Below, piece by piece: positions 16,330-24,050 of a stretch of DNA of 64,000 nt. A model generated the notes under the pieces. The model was not told the origin of the DNA and made no database searches. It worked only from the letters and a program-made list of their open reading frames with translations. The stretch spans positions 119,522-183,521 of the forward strand of contig CAKSMF010000006.1 of assembly GCA_934474025.1 (NCBI GenBank). Direction: 5' to 3'. Position 1 is the first letter of the stretch, and each line of letters begins with the position of its first letter. This stretch comes from an uncultured Ruminococcus sp. Its GTDB lineage: Bacteria > Bacillota > Clostridia > Oscillospirales > Ruminococcaceae. A program made the translations under genes and the position numbers.

Positions 16330-17391
16330 TCATTCAGCGTGGAACAGTTCTGCAATAGCCTTTTCGTTAATATTTGAACCGATAACACAAAGTCTTCCTG
16401 TAGTGCCTGCACTTCCTCTGCGGACATCGGGCATATCAGGTACATAGTCAAAATGAATCCATTCATCACCATCAGAAGATGCAACAATACCTTTTGCACG
16501 GAGAATTATACCATATGTTTCGGCATCTGAAAGCTTATCAAGAGCGTTTTTGATTTCATCAGATGAATATGGTCTTGCTGTTTCAATGCCCCAGCTTGTG
16601 AAAACTTCATCTGCATGATGATGATGTTCATGCTCGTGGTCATGACAGCCACAAGTACAATTTTCGTCATGTTCATCATGGTCATGATGATGGTGATGTT
16701 CATGCTCATCATGGTCATGGTCGAGGTCTTCATCATGGTGATGGTGATGATGTTCATGTTCTTCATGGAGAAGCTTTTCAAGTTCATCGTCAAGAGTGTT
16801 TTTCTGTGTCATTGCTTCCATAAGCTGTGCACCTGTAAGCTTATCCCATTCAGTAGTAACAATAGGAGCAGTAGAATTTGATTCACGCAGACGTTTAACA
16901 CAATCATCAAGTTTATCCTGTGAAAGTCCGCCCGTATGACTAAGTATCAGACAGCTTGCATAGGTTATCTGATTGTTGAAAAATTCACCGAAGTTTTTCT
17001 GATACATCTTGCATTTTTTTGCATCGACAACTGTTGTGAATCCGTCAAGCTCAACATCATGTGCATTTATATTCTGAACTGCTTTTATAACGTCGCTTAA
17101 CTTGCCTACGCCTGATGGTTCGATAAGGATTCTGTCAGGGTGATACTGTTCAATAACCTGCTCCAGTGCCTTTCCGAAATCTCCTACGAGACTACAGCAG
17201 ATACAGCCGGAATTCATTTCAGTTATCTGAATGCCTGCGTCCTGTAAGAATCCACCGTCAATGCCAATTTGACCGAACTCATTTTCGATAAGGACGAGCT
17301 TTTCACCCTTATATCCCTCTGAAATGAGTTTCTTAATGAGTGTGGTTTTTCCTGCTCCAAGGAATCCAGAAAAAATTGTGATTTTCGTCAT
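16330..17391 (-). CDS. CobW/ZNG1-type metallochaperone GTPase with a His/Asp-rich metal-binding segment
   Basis: 353 residues from ATG 17391 (an in-frame TTG two codons earlier is less likely). Walker A is GFLGAGKTT at 9-17, the family metal motif Cys63-Ile-Cys65-Cys66 is present, then LIEPSGVG and a CobW C-terminal domain from about 270. Between about 210 and 268 lie long runs of His, Asp and Glu with Cys-x-Cys-x-Cys (CTCGC), a strong divalent-metal-binding region. Members of the G3E family deliver zinc or other metals to client proteins using GTP. The adjacent gene is a second CobW-like protein. Regulation by a zinc-sensing repressor is plausible, but no Zur box was recognised. Confidence 0.9.
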   Translation of the reverse strand: MTKITIFSGFLGAGKTTLIKKLISEGYKGEKLVLIENEFGQIGIDGGFLQDAGIQITEMNSGCICCSLVGDFGKALEQVIEQYHPDRILIEPSGVGKLSDVIKAVQNINAHDVELDGFTTVVDAKKCKMYQKNFGEFFNNQITYASCLILSHTGGLSQDKLDDCVKRLRESNSTAPIVTTEWDKLTGAQLMEAMTQKNTLDDELEKLLHEEHEHHHHHHDEDLDHDHDEHEHHHHHDHDEHDENCTCGCHDHEHEHHHHADEVFTSWGIETARPYSSDEIKNALDKLSDAETYGIILRAKGIVASSDGDEWIHFDYVPDMPDVRRGSAGTTGRLCVIGSNINEKAIAELFHAE

Positions 17392-17482
17392 ATACAAACA
17401 CTTCTTTACTATTATATACTATCCTATCAAAAATAGAACGTAAACTTATTATAACACTTTTTTATGCAAAATGCAAGACTTT

Positions 17483-17496
17483 TTGCCCGTGGGCAA
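17483..17496. promoter_or_regulatory. 14-bp perfect palindrome between divergent operons
   Basis: TTGCCC-GT-GGGCAA lies 92 bases before the CobW gene (minus) and about 40 bases upstream of the -35 of the oxaloacetate decarboxylase operon (plus). It is unusually GC-rich for this AT-rich gap. It is likely a repressor or activator site. The cognate factor was not recognised. Confidence 0.5.
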
Positions 17497-17534
17497 CAAT
17501 ATATTAAAAAAGTGTGAAAAATTTTGTAAAACTA

Positions 17535-17563
17535 TAGAATTTTTTCTTTAACTGTGTTATAAT
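17535..17563 (+). promoter_or_regulatory. Promoter of the oxaloacetate decarboxylase operon
   Basis: A perfect TATAAT at 17558-17563 with TGT just upstream (extended -10). The -35 TAGAAT at 17535-17540 is poor, so an activator may assist. Confidence 0.65.
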
Positions 17564-17594
17564 TAAATGGTGAATTTATAAAGGAGGAATGTAC

Positions 17595-18995
17595 ATGAAA
17601 AAAGTACAGATTACAGAAACTGTCCTTCGTGATGCTAACCAATCACTTATGGCAACACGTCTTCCGTATGCTGATTATGAAGATATTCTGTCAGATATGG
17701 ACAAGGCAGGGTATTATTCAATTGAATGCTGGGGCGGTGCGACGTTTGACTCTTGTCTCCGCTACCTTAACGAAGACCCTTGGGAAAGACTTAGAAACCT
17801 AAGAAAGCACCTTCCAAACAACCGTTTGCAAATGCTTCTCAGAGGTCAGAACCTTCTCGGCTACAAACACTACCATGATGATGTTGTAGAAAAGTTCATA
17901 GAGCTTTCAATCAAGAATGGTATCGATATAATACGAATTTTCGACGCATTGAACGATTTCCGAAATCTTGGAACTGCTCTTGATGCAACTATGAAATATG
18001 CTACCCCTAAAACTATTGCATCTGGTTGTATTTCATATACACAAAGTCCGGTACATACTGTTGACAAGTATATTGAAATGTGCCGTGAACTTAAAAGAAT
18101 GGGATTCCAGACAATCTGTCTCAAAGATATGGCTGGTACAATGACACCTTATGAAGCAGAACATCTTATCAAAGGAATAAAAGATGCTGTAGGTGACATT
18201 CCGTTGATTCTTCATACTCACTGCACAACAGGTATGGCTTATATGACTCTCACAAAAGCTATAGAATCCGGCATAGATGTTATTGACTGTGCATCATCAT
18301 GTTTTTCAGGAGGAACTTCTCAGCCGTCAACTGAAACAATGTTCTATGCATTAAAGCAATATGGCATTGAAACCGGTCTTGATGAAAATATAATCAACAA
18401 GGTAAATGATTATTTCAAACCTATTAAACAAAAGTATGTTGATAACGGTCAGATTAACCCGAAGAGCCTTTCAACAGATGCACAGGCACTTGTATATAAA
18501 GTTCCTGGTGGTATGCTTTCAAATATGATTGCTAACCTTACTGATATGCACGCTATGGACAAGTTTGACGATGCATTAAAGGAAATTCCGGAGGTAAGAA
18601 AGGATTTAGGTTATCCTCCTCTTGTAACTCCTCTTTCGCAAATGGTCGGAAATCAGGCTGTAACAAACGTTCTTGTCGGTGAACGCTACAAAAATATTTC
18701 AAAGGAAGTTAAAAACTACATCAAGGGTGAATATGGTATTGCCCCTGCTCCTGTAAGTGAAGAACTTATTACAAAAGTTATCGGTGAGGGCGGTAAACCT
18801 GTTGATTGCCGTGTTGAAGACCAAAAACGTACAGGTGAAGAATTTGAAGACGCTAAAAAAGCTTTAGGTGATTTGGCTCGTTCAGAAGAGGATATTATGA
18901 GTTATATCTGCTATCCTGACCAGACTGTAAAATATCTCAAGGCACGTCGTGAAAAAGAGGAAAATGAAGCCGTTTATACTATAGAGGCTATGTAA
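17595..18995 (+). CDS. oadA: Oxaloacetate decarboxylase alpha subunit (carboxyltransferase), without biotin domain
   Basis: 466 residues from ATG 17595. ATG 17589 is only one base from AAGGAGG (17581-17587) and is rejected. Residues 1-300 form the HMGL-like barrel with TETVLRDANQSLMATR, LRGQNLLGY, RIFDALND, CLKDMAG and the metal-binding HTHCTTGMA. Residues 300-450 form the conserved carboxylase domain (VPGGMLSNM, GYPPLVTPLSQMVGNQAV). This is the OadA/PycB fold, not the crotonase fold of methylmalonyl-CoA decarboxylase alpha. So the complex most likely acts on oxaloacetate, giving pyruvate and pumping Na+. The biotin carrier is a separate gene two genes downstream. First gene of a four-gene operon. 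Confidence 0.92.
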   Translation: MKKVQITETVLRDANQSLMATRLPYADYEDILSDMDKAGYYSIECWGGATFDSCLRYLNEDPWERLRNLRKHLPNNRLQMLLRGQNLLGYKHYHDDVVEKFIELSIKNGIDIIRIFDALNDFRNLGTALDATMKYATPKTIASGCISYTQSPVHTVDKYIEMCRELKRMGFQTICLKDMAGTMTPYEAEHLIKGIKDAVGDIPLILHTHCTTGMAYMTLTKAIESGIDVIDCASSCFSGGTSQPSTETMFYALKQYGIETGLDENIINKVNDYFKPIKQKYVDNGQINPKSLSTDAQALVYKVPGGMLSNMIANLTDMHAMDKFDDALKEIPEVRKDLGYPPLVTPLSQMVGNQAVTNVLVGERYKNISKEVKNYIKGEYGIAPAPVSEELITKVIGEGGKPVDCRVEDQKRTGEEFEDAKKALGDLARSEEDIMSYICYPDQTVKYLKARREKEENEAVYTIEAM

Positions 18996-19011
18996 AGGAG
19001 GTCTTTTTTCT

Positions 19012-19335
19012 ATGAATATAGGAGATGCCGGAATTACTGCATTATTCGGATATATAGTAGTATTCTTCGGATTGCTTATACTTATGGGAGTTATGTATTG
19101 CATGAGTTCTTTCTTTAAAGCAAAAAAAGAAGAAGTCCCTGCTAAACCTGCTCCGGAAGTTAAGCCCGAACCTGTTCCAGAAGTCAAAAAGCCTGTTGCA
19201 CCCGGTTCAGCAGGTCGCATAAAGCTTTATGATGTTCCGGACAAAGAAGCGGTTATGATTATGGCAATAGTTGCCGATACTATGAAAAAACCTATAAATG
19301 AATTACACTTTATTTCCATTAAGGAGGTTAAATAA
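19012..19335 (+). CDS. oadG: Oxaloacetate decarboxylase gamma-type subunit
   Basis: 107 residues: one N-terminal membrane helix (about 10-33), a Lys/Pro/Glu-rich linker (about 38-65), and a small C-terminal domain (RIKLYDVPDKEAVMIMAI). The gamma subunit anchors and assembles the carboxyltransferase and the membrane pump. Length and layout are typical for OadG/MmdD-like proteins. Ribosome site AAGGAGG lies 9 bases before the ATG. Its stop overlaps the biotin-carrier start by one base. Confidence 0.88.
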   Translation: MNIGDAGITALFGYIVVFFGLLILMGVMYCMSSFFKAKKEEVPAKPAPEVKPEPVPEVKKPVAPGSAGRIKLYDVPDKEAVMIMAIVADTMKKPINELHFISIKEVK

Positions 19336-19727
19336 TGAAATACAAAGTTACACTTAACGGAAAAACTTATGAAGTAGAAGTCGAACACGGTAAAGCTGTT
19401 TTACTTGATGAATATGAGGCTCTCGCTCCTGCTCCTGCTTCCGCTGAACCTGCTCCGGTTGCTCAACAAACAGTTGCCGCTGCTCCAGCACCTGCTCCTG
19501 TAAATCTTGCTGCTGGTGAAACAGTTGCTGCACCTATGCCGGGAAATATTATCCGTGTTGACATCAAGGAAGGCGACAAGGTTAAAGCCGGACAAGTGCT
19601 TGTGATTCTTGAGGCTATGAAAATGGAAAACGAAATTGTTGCTCCTAAAGATGGCACTGTTGCTCAGATAGTCACAAGTAAGGGAGCTGTCGTTGAAACA
19701 GGTTCACCACTCGTAATAATTGCATAA
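19335..19727 (+). CDS. Biotin carboxyl carrier protein of the decarboxylase
   Basis: 130 residues. A short N-terminal strand region (MKYKVTLNGKTYEVEVE) is followed by an Ala/Pro-rich linker (about 28-58) and a biotinyl domain ending in the EAMKMEN motif with biotin-accepting Lys96. Gene order alpha-gamma-carrier-beta with a separate carrier (MmdC/GcdC-like) is common in Clostridia and Veillonella-type pumps. It carries CO2 from the alpha subunit to the membrane beta subunit. Confidence 0.93.
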   Translation: MKYKVTLNGKTYEVEVEHGKAVLLDEYEALAPAPASAEPAPVAQQTVAAAPAPAPVNLAAGETVAAPMPGNIIRVDIKEGDKVKAGQVLVILEAMKMENEIVAPKDGTVAQIVTSKGAVVETGSPLVIIA

Positions 19728-19740
19728 AGGGGGACTTCAA

Positions 19741-20967
19741 ATGGATATTATTGAAACCCTTAAAACCCTTGGCACAAGTTCAGGTTTTGCCGGATTTTTT
19801 GTTGAAGAAGGCTGGAAAAACCTTGTAATGATAATTATTTCTTTTGTTCTTCTGTATCTCGGAATCAAAAAGAAATTTGAACCGCTTTTACTTGTCGGAA
19901 TAGCTTTCGGCTGTCTGCTTGTCAATGTTTCAAACTTCTTTGTCGGCGGTGAAAGTTCTGCCGAAGCTTTATATCACCCAGAATTATGGGACGCTTTCCT
20001 TAATCCTGACAGTGAATTTTATCACAGTTATGGTCATGTAATGTCGTCCGGCGGACTGCTTGATATACTTTACATGGGAGTAAAAACCGGACTTTATCCG
20101 TCACTTATATTCCTTGGAGTAGGTGCAATGACTGACTTTGGACCTCTTCTTGCAAATCCTAAAAGCCTTTTACTTGGTGCTGCTGCTCAGCTTGGTGTAT
20201 TCCTTGCATTTTTCGGTGCTGTATGTCTCGGATTTACAGGAGAAGAAGCTGCATCAATCGGTATTATAGGCGGTGCTGATGGCCCTACTGCTATTTTCCT
20301 TACAACACGTCTTGCCCCTCATCTTTTAGGACCTATCGCTATTGCTGCATATTCATATATGGCATTGATTCCTATGATTCAACCGCCTCTTATGAAGCTC
20401 CTTACCACAGAAAAAGAACGTCAGGTTAAAATGGAGCAGAACAGAACAGTTTCCAAGACCGAAAAAATTGTTTTCCCGATTATAGTTGCTGTTTTTGTAA
20501 TACTTCTTTTACCGTCAACAGCTCCTTTGATAGGCTGTCTTATGCTTGGCAACCTCTGGAAAGAATGCGGAGTTACTGAAAGACTTTCCGATACAGTACA
20601 AAATGCTTTAATGAATATTGTTACTGTATTTCTTGGAATTTCAGTCGGTGCAACTACTGTAGCATCACGTTTCCTTTCACTTGAGACACTTAAAATAGTA
20701 ATTCTCGGACTTATAGCTTTTGGCTTCTCAACAGTCGGCGGTCTGCTTGTAGGAAAAATTATGTACAAGCTTTCCGGCGGAAAAATCAATCCTCTTATTG
20801 GTTCTGCTGGTGTATCAGCTGTACCAATGGCTGCGAGAGTTTCACAGATTGAGGGTCAGAAAGCTAACCCGAAAAACTTCTTACTTATGCACGCTATGGG
20901 TCCTAACGTTGCCGGAGTTATCGGTTCTGCAATCGCTGCCGGATTCCTGCTTGCAGTATTTAAGTAA
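19741..20967 (+). CDS. oadB: Na+-translocating decarboxylase beta subunit
   Basis: 408 residues from ATG 19741. The in-frame TTG 19720 lies inside the preceding gene, and AAAGGGGG 19726-19733 selects 19741. About ten membrane segments are visible. The Na+-site region reads GGADGPTAIFLTTRLAP with Asp180, the counterpart of the essential aspartate of the Klebsiella enzyme, and a later conserved stretch is GSAGVSAVPMAARVSQ. It decarboxylates carboxybiotin and couples this to Na+ export. Last gene of the operon, followed by a terminator. Confidence 0.93.
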   Translation: MDIIETLKTLGTSSGFAGFFVEEGWKNLVMIIISFVLLYLGIKKKFEPLLLVGIAFGCLLVNVSNFFVGGESSAEALYHPELWDAFLNPDSEFYHSYGHVMSSGGLLDILYMGVKTGLYPSLIFLGVGAMTDFGPLLANPKSLLLGAAAQLGVFLAFFGAVCLGFTGEEAASIGIIGGADGPTAIFLTTRLAPHLLGPIAIAAYSYMALIPMIQPPLMKLLTTEKERQVKMEQNRTVSKTEKIVFPIIVAVFVILLLPSTAPLIGCLMLGNLWKECGVTERLSDTVQNALMNIVTVFLGISVGATTVASRFLSLETLKIVILGLIAFGFSTVGGLLVGKIMYKLSGGKINPLIGSAGVSAVPMAARVSQIEGQKANPKNFLLMHAMGPNVAGVIGSAIAAGFLLAVFK

Positions 20968-20979
20968 AAATATTCCTTT

Positions 20980-21018
20980 AAACTGTCGGATACCCTCCGG
21001 CAGTTTTATTTTTTTACT
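20980..21018 (+). terminator. Terminator of the decarboxylase operon
   Basis: AACTGTCGGA (20981-20990) pairs with TCCGGCAGTT (20996-21005), one G-T pair, followed by TTATTTTTTT. Confidence 0.85.
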
Positions 21019-21041
21019 ATTTTTTAATTTTTAAATGGGGA

Positions 21042-21070
21042 TTGACATTCATGAACTTTTGCATTATAAT
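21042..21070 (+). promoter_or_regulatory. Perfect consensus sigma-A promoter upstream of the DD-peptidase-like cluster
   Basis: TTGACA 21042-21047, a 17-base spacer, and TATAAT 21065-21070. Between it and 21245 there is no gene, only a short palindrome (TTATAC 21130-21135 / GTATAA 21142-21147). With no terminator visible, it could drive the pseudogene region and both intact genes behind it. Confidence 0.75.
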
Positions 21071-21261
21071 ATAATAGTAGTTATATATGAAAATACTTGG
21101 ATAAAGTTGAAAAAATGCCTATAAATCGCTTATACGTACAAGTATAATATGTTTTTACAGTGCTTTGATAAAACTTTATTATTTTACATATTAATATTCA
21201 GATTAAATTTTTTCATTCTGAATTAAAAAGTACTCATTTTACTAATGTTAGTCATTCTCTA

Positions 21262-21676
21262 TTACAAGGAGATTACAATACAGCAACAGATGCTGATTCT
21301 GAAGTATACAATTCAGAATGAAATCTGCCGGAAAATTATTTCTGCCTATGAGTACAAAGTCCCTCCCACAGTTCAAAATCCTGAGGGGCTGACTTTTACG
21401 AGCAATTTTTTAATCCGTATATACGGTGACGAAATGCCCGGTGTTACTACAATACAAGGAGGTAAAACCGGTTAAACAGCTGGCAACTGTATTGAAAGCT
21501 TTGCGGAATTTGATGGAGAAACAATATATTCAGGTTATGCGTGGCTGTAATATAAAAAATTTGTTTATTATATGGCAGACAACTAAAATTACCTCTCATA
21601 AGCTGAAAATAATAGCTTTTATATCAACCGGAACAGGATATTTATATATTCTGTCTTTGCCTTCGGATAGTGTATA
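21262..21676 (+). pseudogene. Remnant of an S11 D-alanyl-D-alanine carboxypeptidase
   Basis: One frame reads QMLILKYTIQNEICRKII, then SAYEYKVPPTVQNPEGLTF and DEMPGVTTIQGGKTG. This is the stretch that precedes and includes the KTG box of DacF-like enzymes. A TAA follows directly, after which the same frame continues TAGNCIESFAEFDGETIYSG, the normal continuation, with two further in-frame stops before 21600. The N-terminal half with the SxxK serine is absent: nothing homologous was found between 21071 and 21245. So this is a 5'-deleted, stop-riddled gene. It lies immediately upstream of two other DD-peptidase-like genes. Confidence 0.8.
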
Positions 21677-21695
21677 ACGATTTCGGAGGAATTAT

Positions 21696-22679
21696 ATGGT
21701 AAAAAAACGTCTTAGAACAGACCGTGTTATTATCTGCTTTTTGTTTTTAATAATAGTTCTTATCTTTCCGGCAGACGTTGTAAAAAGATTTATTTACAAA
21801 CACAGTGACAGTTACAACACTGATATGGCTGTTGTAATACGTCTGGATAATAGCATATCACATGAAAGCAAAAATACTAAACCCAATGCTTCTGATAGTG
21901 AAGAAAATCAGGACACCGGATTTATGGAAATTCCTGTTGAATATTCACAGCTTTTTTCCGGTGACCTCGTGAAAGTTGACAATAATACCCCTTATGCTTC
22001 AACTCAGATGACTTCTGCTGTTGACCTTATAAATTACAGAAATGATTATTATACTCTTATAAATGAAACGGATTCAGTTATTCTTAACACAGATGCAGCA
22101 AAAGCCCTGAATCTAATGATGAAAGATTATTATAATGCTACAGGTAAAGCAAATTTTCTTGTTTATGGTACTACAAATACATATACCGGTAGTGATTCTT
22201 ACTGTCCGCAGTATTTTCCGGAATCAGAAACAGGAAATACTATTGACCTTGCTGTAAATGTTGGCAGTTATGTATTGACTTATGACGGTTGCGATGAAGA
22301 AAAATGGATTATTGACAATTGTCACAAGTATGGCTATATATTAAGGTTTCCGGCAGATAAAACGGAAAAAACCGGTTATGGTTTTTATCCTTGGCATCTG
22401 CGGTATGTCGGAAGTGTTCATGCTGATATCATGAAAGAACTTAACTATTGTTTTGAAGAATACCTCGAATTTCTTAATAACTATACATTTGACCACCCGC
22501 TATCCTACAATCTGCGGGGAATTATGTATAATATATATAGTGTAAAGTGTACTGGAGAAACTACACTTGTACCCGTTCCAAAATCCGGAAACTATACAAT
22601 TTCCGGAAACAATACCGACAGTTTTATTATAACATCAATAAAAATTAACAAAAATTCTTCTTCCGTAAGCGGAGAATAA
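21696..22679 (+). CDS. VanY-like (M15B) protein lacking key catalytic residues
   Basis: 327 residues. Residues about 11-32 are a membrane anchor; the rest is extracellular. The C-terminal half matches the VanY D-alanyl-D-alanine carboxypeptidase fold: IIDNCHKYGYILRFPADKTE, then GYGFYPWHLRYVG, then EEYLEFLNN. The usual first zinc box SEHxxGxAxD is PESETGNTID at 175-184: the His ligand is replaced by Ser177 while Asp184 remains. The usual EPWH is YPWH: the catalytic Glu is replaced by Tyr231, while His234 remains. The frame is intact with a good GGAGGA ribosome site. This suggests a maintained pseudoenzyme that may bind D-Ala-type peptides rather than cleave them. Next to another such protein. 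Confidence 0.85.
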   Translation: MVKKRLRTDRVIICFLFLIIVLIFPADVVKRFIYKHSDSYNTDMAVVIRLDNSISHESKNTKPNASDSEENQDTGFMEIPVEYSQLFSGDLVKVDNNTPYASTQMTSAVDLINYRNDYYTLINETDSVILNTDAAKALNLMMKDYYNATGKANFLVYGTTNTYTGSDSYCPQYFPESETGNTIDLAVNVGSYVLTYDGCDEEKWIIDNCHKYGYILRFPADKTEKTGYGFYPWHLRYVGSVHADIMKELNYCFEEYLEFLNNYTFDHPLSYNLRGIMYNIYSVKCTGETTLVPVPKSGNYTISGNNTDSFIITSIKINKNSSSVSGE

Positions 22680-22737
22680 TCTGCAAAAGATAGAATAATT
22701 TACATTAAAACAATAAGATTTCAGGCATTACCCTATA

Positions 22738-22770
22738 CGTCTCCCTCATATATATTCAGAAAGGGAGGCG
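22738..22770 (+). promoter_or_regulatory. Hairpin covering the ribosome site of the next gene
   Basis: CGTCTCCCT (22738-22746) pairs over nine bases (one T-G) with AGGGAGGCG (22762-22770) around a 15-base loop. The right arm contains the ribosome binding site AGGGAGG of the TTG-initiated gene at 22777. It should lower translation initiation unless melted. The rest of the 97-base gap after the VanY-like gene shows nothing. Confidence 0.6.
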
Positions 22771-22776
22771 GTATAT

Positions 22777-23922
22777 TTGAATAATATTCTGAAAAAGATA
22801 ACGGCGGTGTTATTGTCACTGCTGATATCCATGCTGTTCATATCTGCTGATACAAATGAAGATGTTCAGGAAAAATATTCGGCTCATATTTTGATAGAAG
22901 CACGCACAGGTGCTGTTCTTGATGAATATAACTCTAATTTGCAATTGAATGTGGGCTATATGACAAAGCTGATGGCTTTGCTTCTGATAGCAGAGGATAT
23001 TGAGAATGGTAACTACACAACAAGTACTGTTATAACAGCGTCGCAAGCTGTTGCCGGTACTGACGGTGCTGTGGTGTGGATTGAACCAAACGAAAATATT
23101 ACTGTTGATGAACTGCTTAAAGCCGTAATCGTTGGCAATGCAAACGATGCAATGACGGTTCTTGCTGAATATTCCGAACAATCGGTTGATAATTTTGTTA
23201 TGCGTATGAACAGCGAAGCATTCGACTTAGGTCTATACAGTACCGCTTTTTATTCGCCATACGGATATTATGACGAACGAGAACACACTACCGCACATGA
23301 TTTGGCCATAGTCTGTGCAAAACTTTCTGCTTATGACGCTTTAGAACCATATTTCCAAATCTGGCGTGACTTCGTCAGAAATGGCAAGGCTGAACTTGTA
23401 AATGAAAATACTCTTTCACGTACATATGAGCCACATATCGGCTTTAAAGCGTCGCATTCTGAAAAATCCGGTTACTGTATTGCCGAGGGAGGAAGAAATA
23501 CCGAGGGAACTACTTATATATCTGTTGTTCTCGGTGCTGAAAATGACGATATTTCGCTGAAAAAGGCAAAGGAACTTATTAACAGGGGATTCAGTGGATT
23601 TCATATGACCGCCACTATGTTTCCTGATGAAATGCTTATGCCGGTTAAAGTTAAAAATGGTGTTGAAGTTGCTGTAGAAATTCAAATCAGAAATCAAAGT
23701 AATCTGGTTGTTCCTAAGAATGTGACAGAACTCAACACTATTGTTATGATTCCGGATTTTCTGACAGCTCCGGTAAAAAAAGGGCAGGCAATAGGAGTGG
23801 CAGGCTTTTACAGCGGAGATACCCTTGTATGTGAAACCGATATTATCACCAAAGATAATGTTGATAAATTGTCATTTGCCTATTCTTTCAGGAAAATATT
23901 GTCTAATATTATCAAAAAATAA
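22777..23922 (+). CDS. S11 (DacF/PBP5-like) DD-carboxypeptidase homologue with all three active-site motifs altered
   Basis: 381 residues starting at TTG 22777, eight bases after AGGGAGG. A signal peptide covers about 1-24. The S11 domain follows (HILIEARTGAVLDEYNSN, ASQAVAGTDGAVVWIEPNE, YISVVLGA), then a C-terminal beta domain (about 270-350) and a hydrophobic/basic tail that could anchor it. The catalytic SxxK box, normally SMTK, is YMTK at 61-64, so the Ser nucleophile is Tyr61. SxN is NAN (121-123). KTG is KAS (224-226). The fold-forming residues around these boxes are conserved. No stop or frameshift is present, so selection seems to keep the protein without peptidase activity. The gene lies behind the VanY-like pseudoenzyme. 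Confidence 0.85.
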   Translation: MNNILKKITAVLLSLLISMLFISADTNEDVQEKYSAHILIEARTGAVLDEYNSNLQLNVGYMTKLMALLLIAEDIENGNYTTSTVITASQAVAGTDGAVVWIEPNENITVDELLKAVIVGNANDAMTVLAEYSEQSVDNFVMRMNSEAFDLGLYSTAFYSPYGYYDEREHTTAHDLAIVCAKLSAYDALEPYFQIWRDFVRNGKAELVNENTLSRTYEPHIGFKASHSEKSGYCIAEGGRNTEGTTYISVVLGAENDDISLKKAKELINRGFSGFHMTATMFPDEMLMPVKVKNGVEVAVEIQIRNQSNLVVPKNVTELNTIVMIPDFLTAPVKKGQAIGVAGFYSGDTLVCETDIITKDNVDKLSFAYSFRKILSNIIKK

Positions 23923-23962
23923 TGTTGAATATTATGAATTGTGTCAAATATTCAAATTACTC

Positions 23963-23991
23963 TTGAAAAAAATTCAAAAATATAGTATATT
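23963..23991 (+). promoter_or_regulatory. Promoter of pgi
   Basis: TTGAAA 23963-23968, a 17-base spacer, and TATATT 23986-23991. Confidence 0.65.
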
Positions 23992-24050
23992 ATAAATATG
24001 GTAAATTATTTTTGTATGGCTTTAACCATGCAAACTGGAGGTAATTAAAA

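Noticed and set aside
16506..16881. Long antisense and out-of-frame Met/Ile-rich open frames on both strands
   Set aside because: They are by-products of the repetitive His/Asp codons (CAT, GAT) of the CobW gene. They lack ribosome sites and have unnatural composition.
21426..21677. 83-residue open frame in the pseudogene region as a real gene
   Set aside because: It is a different frame over the recognisable KTG-box remnant, with no ribosome site and no sensible composition.
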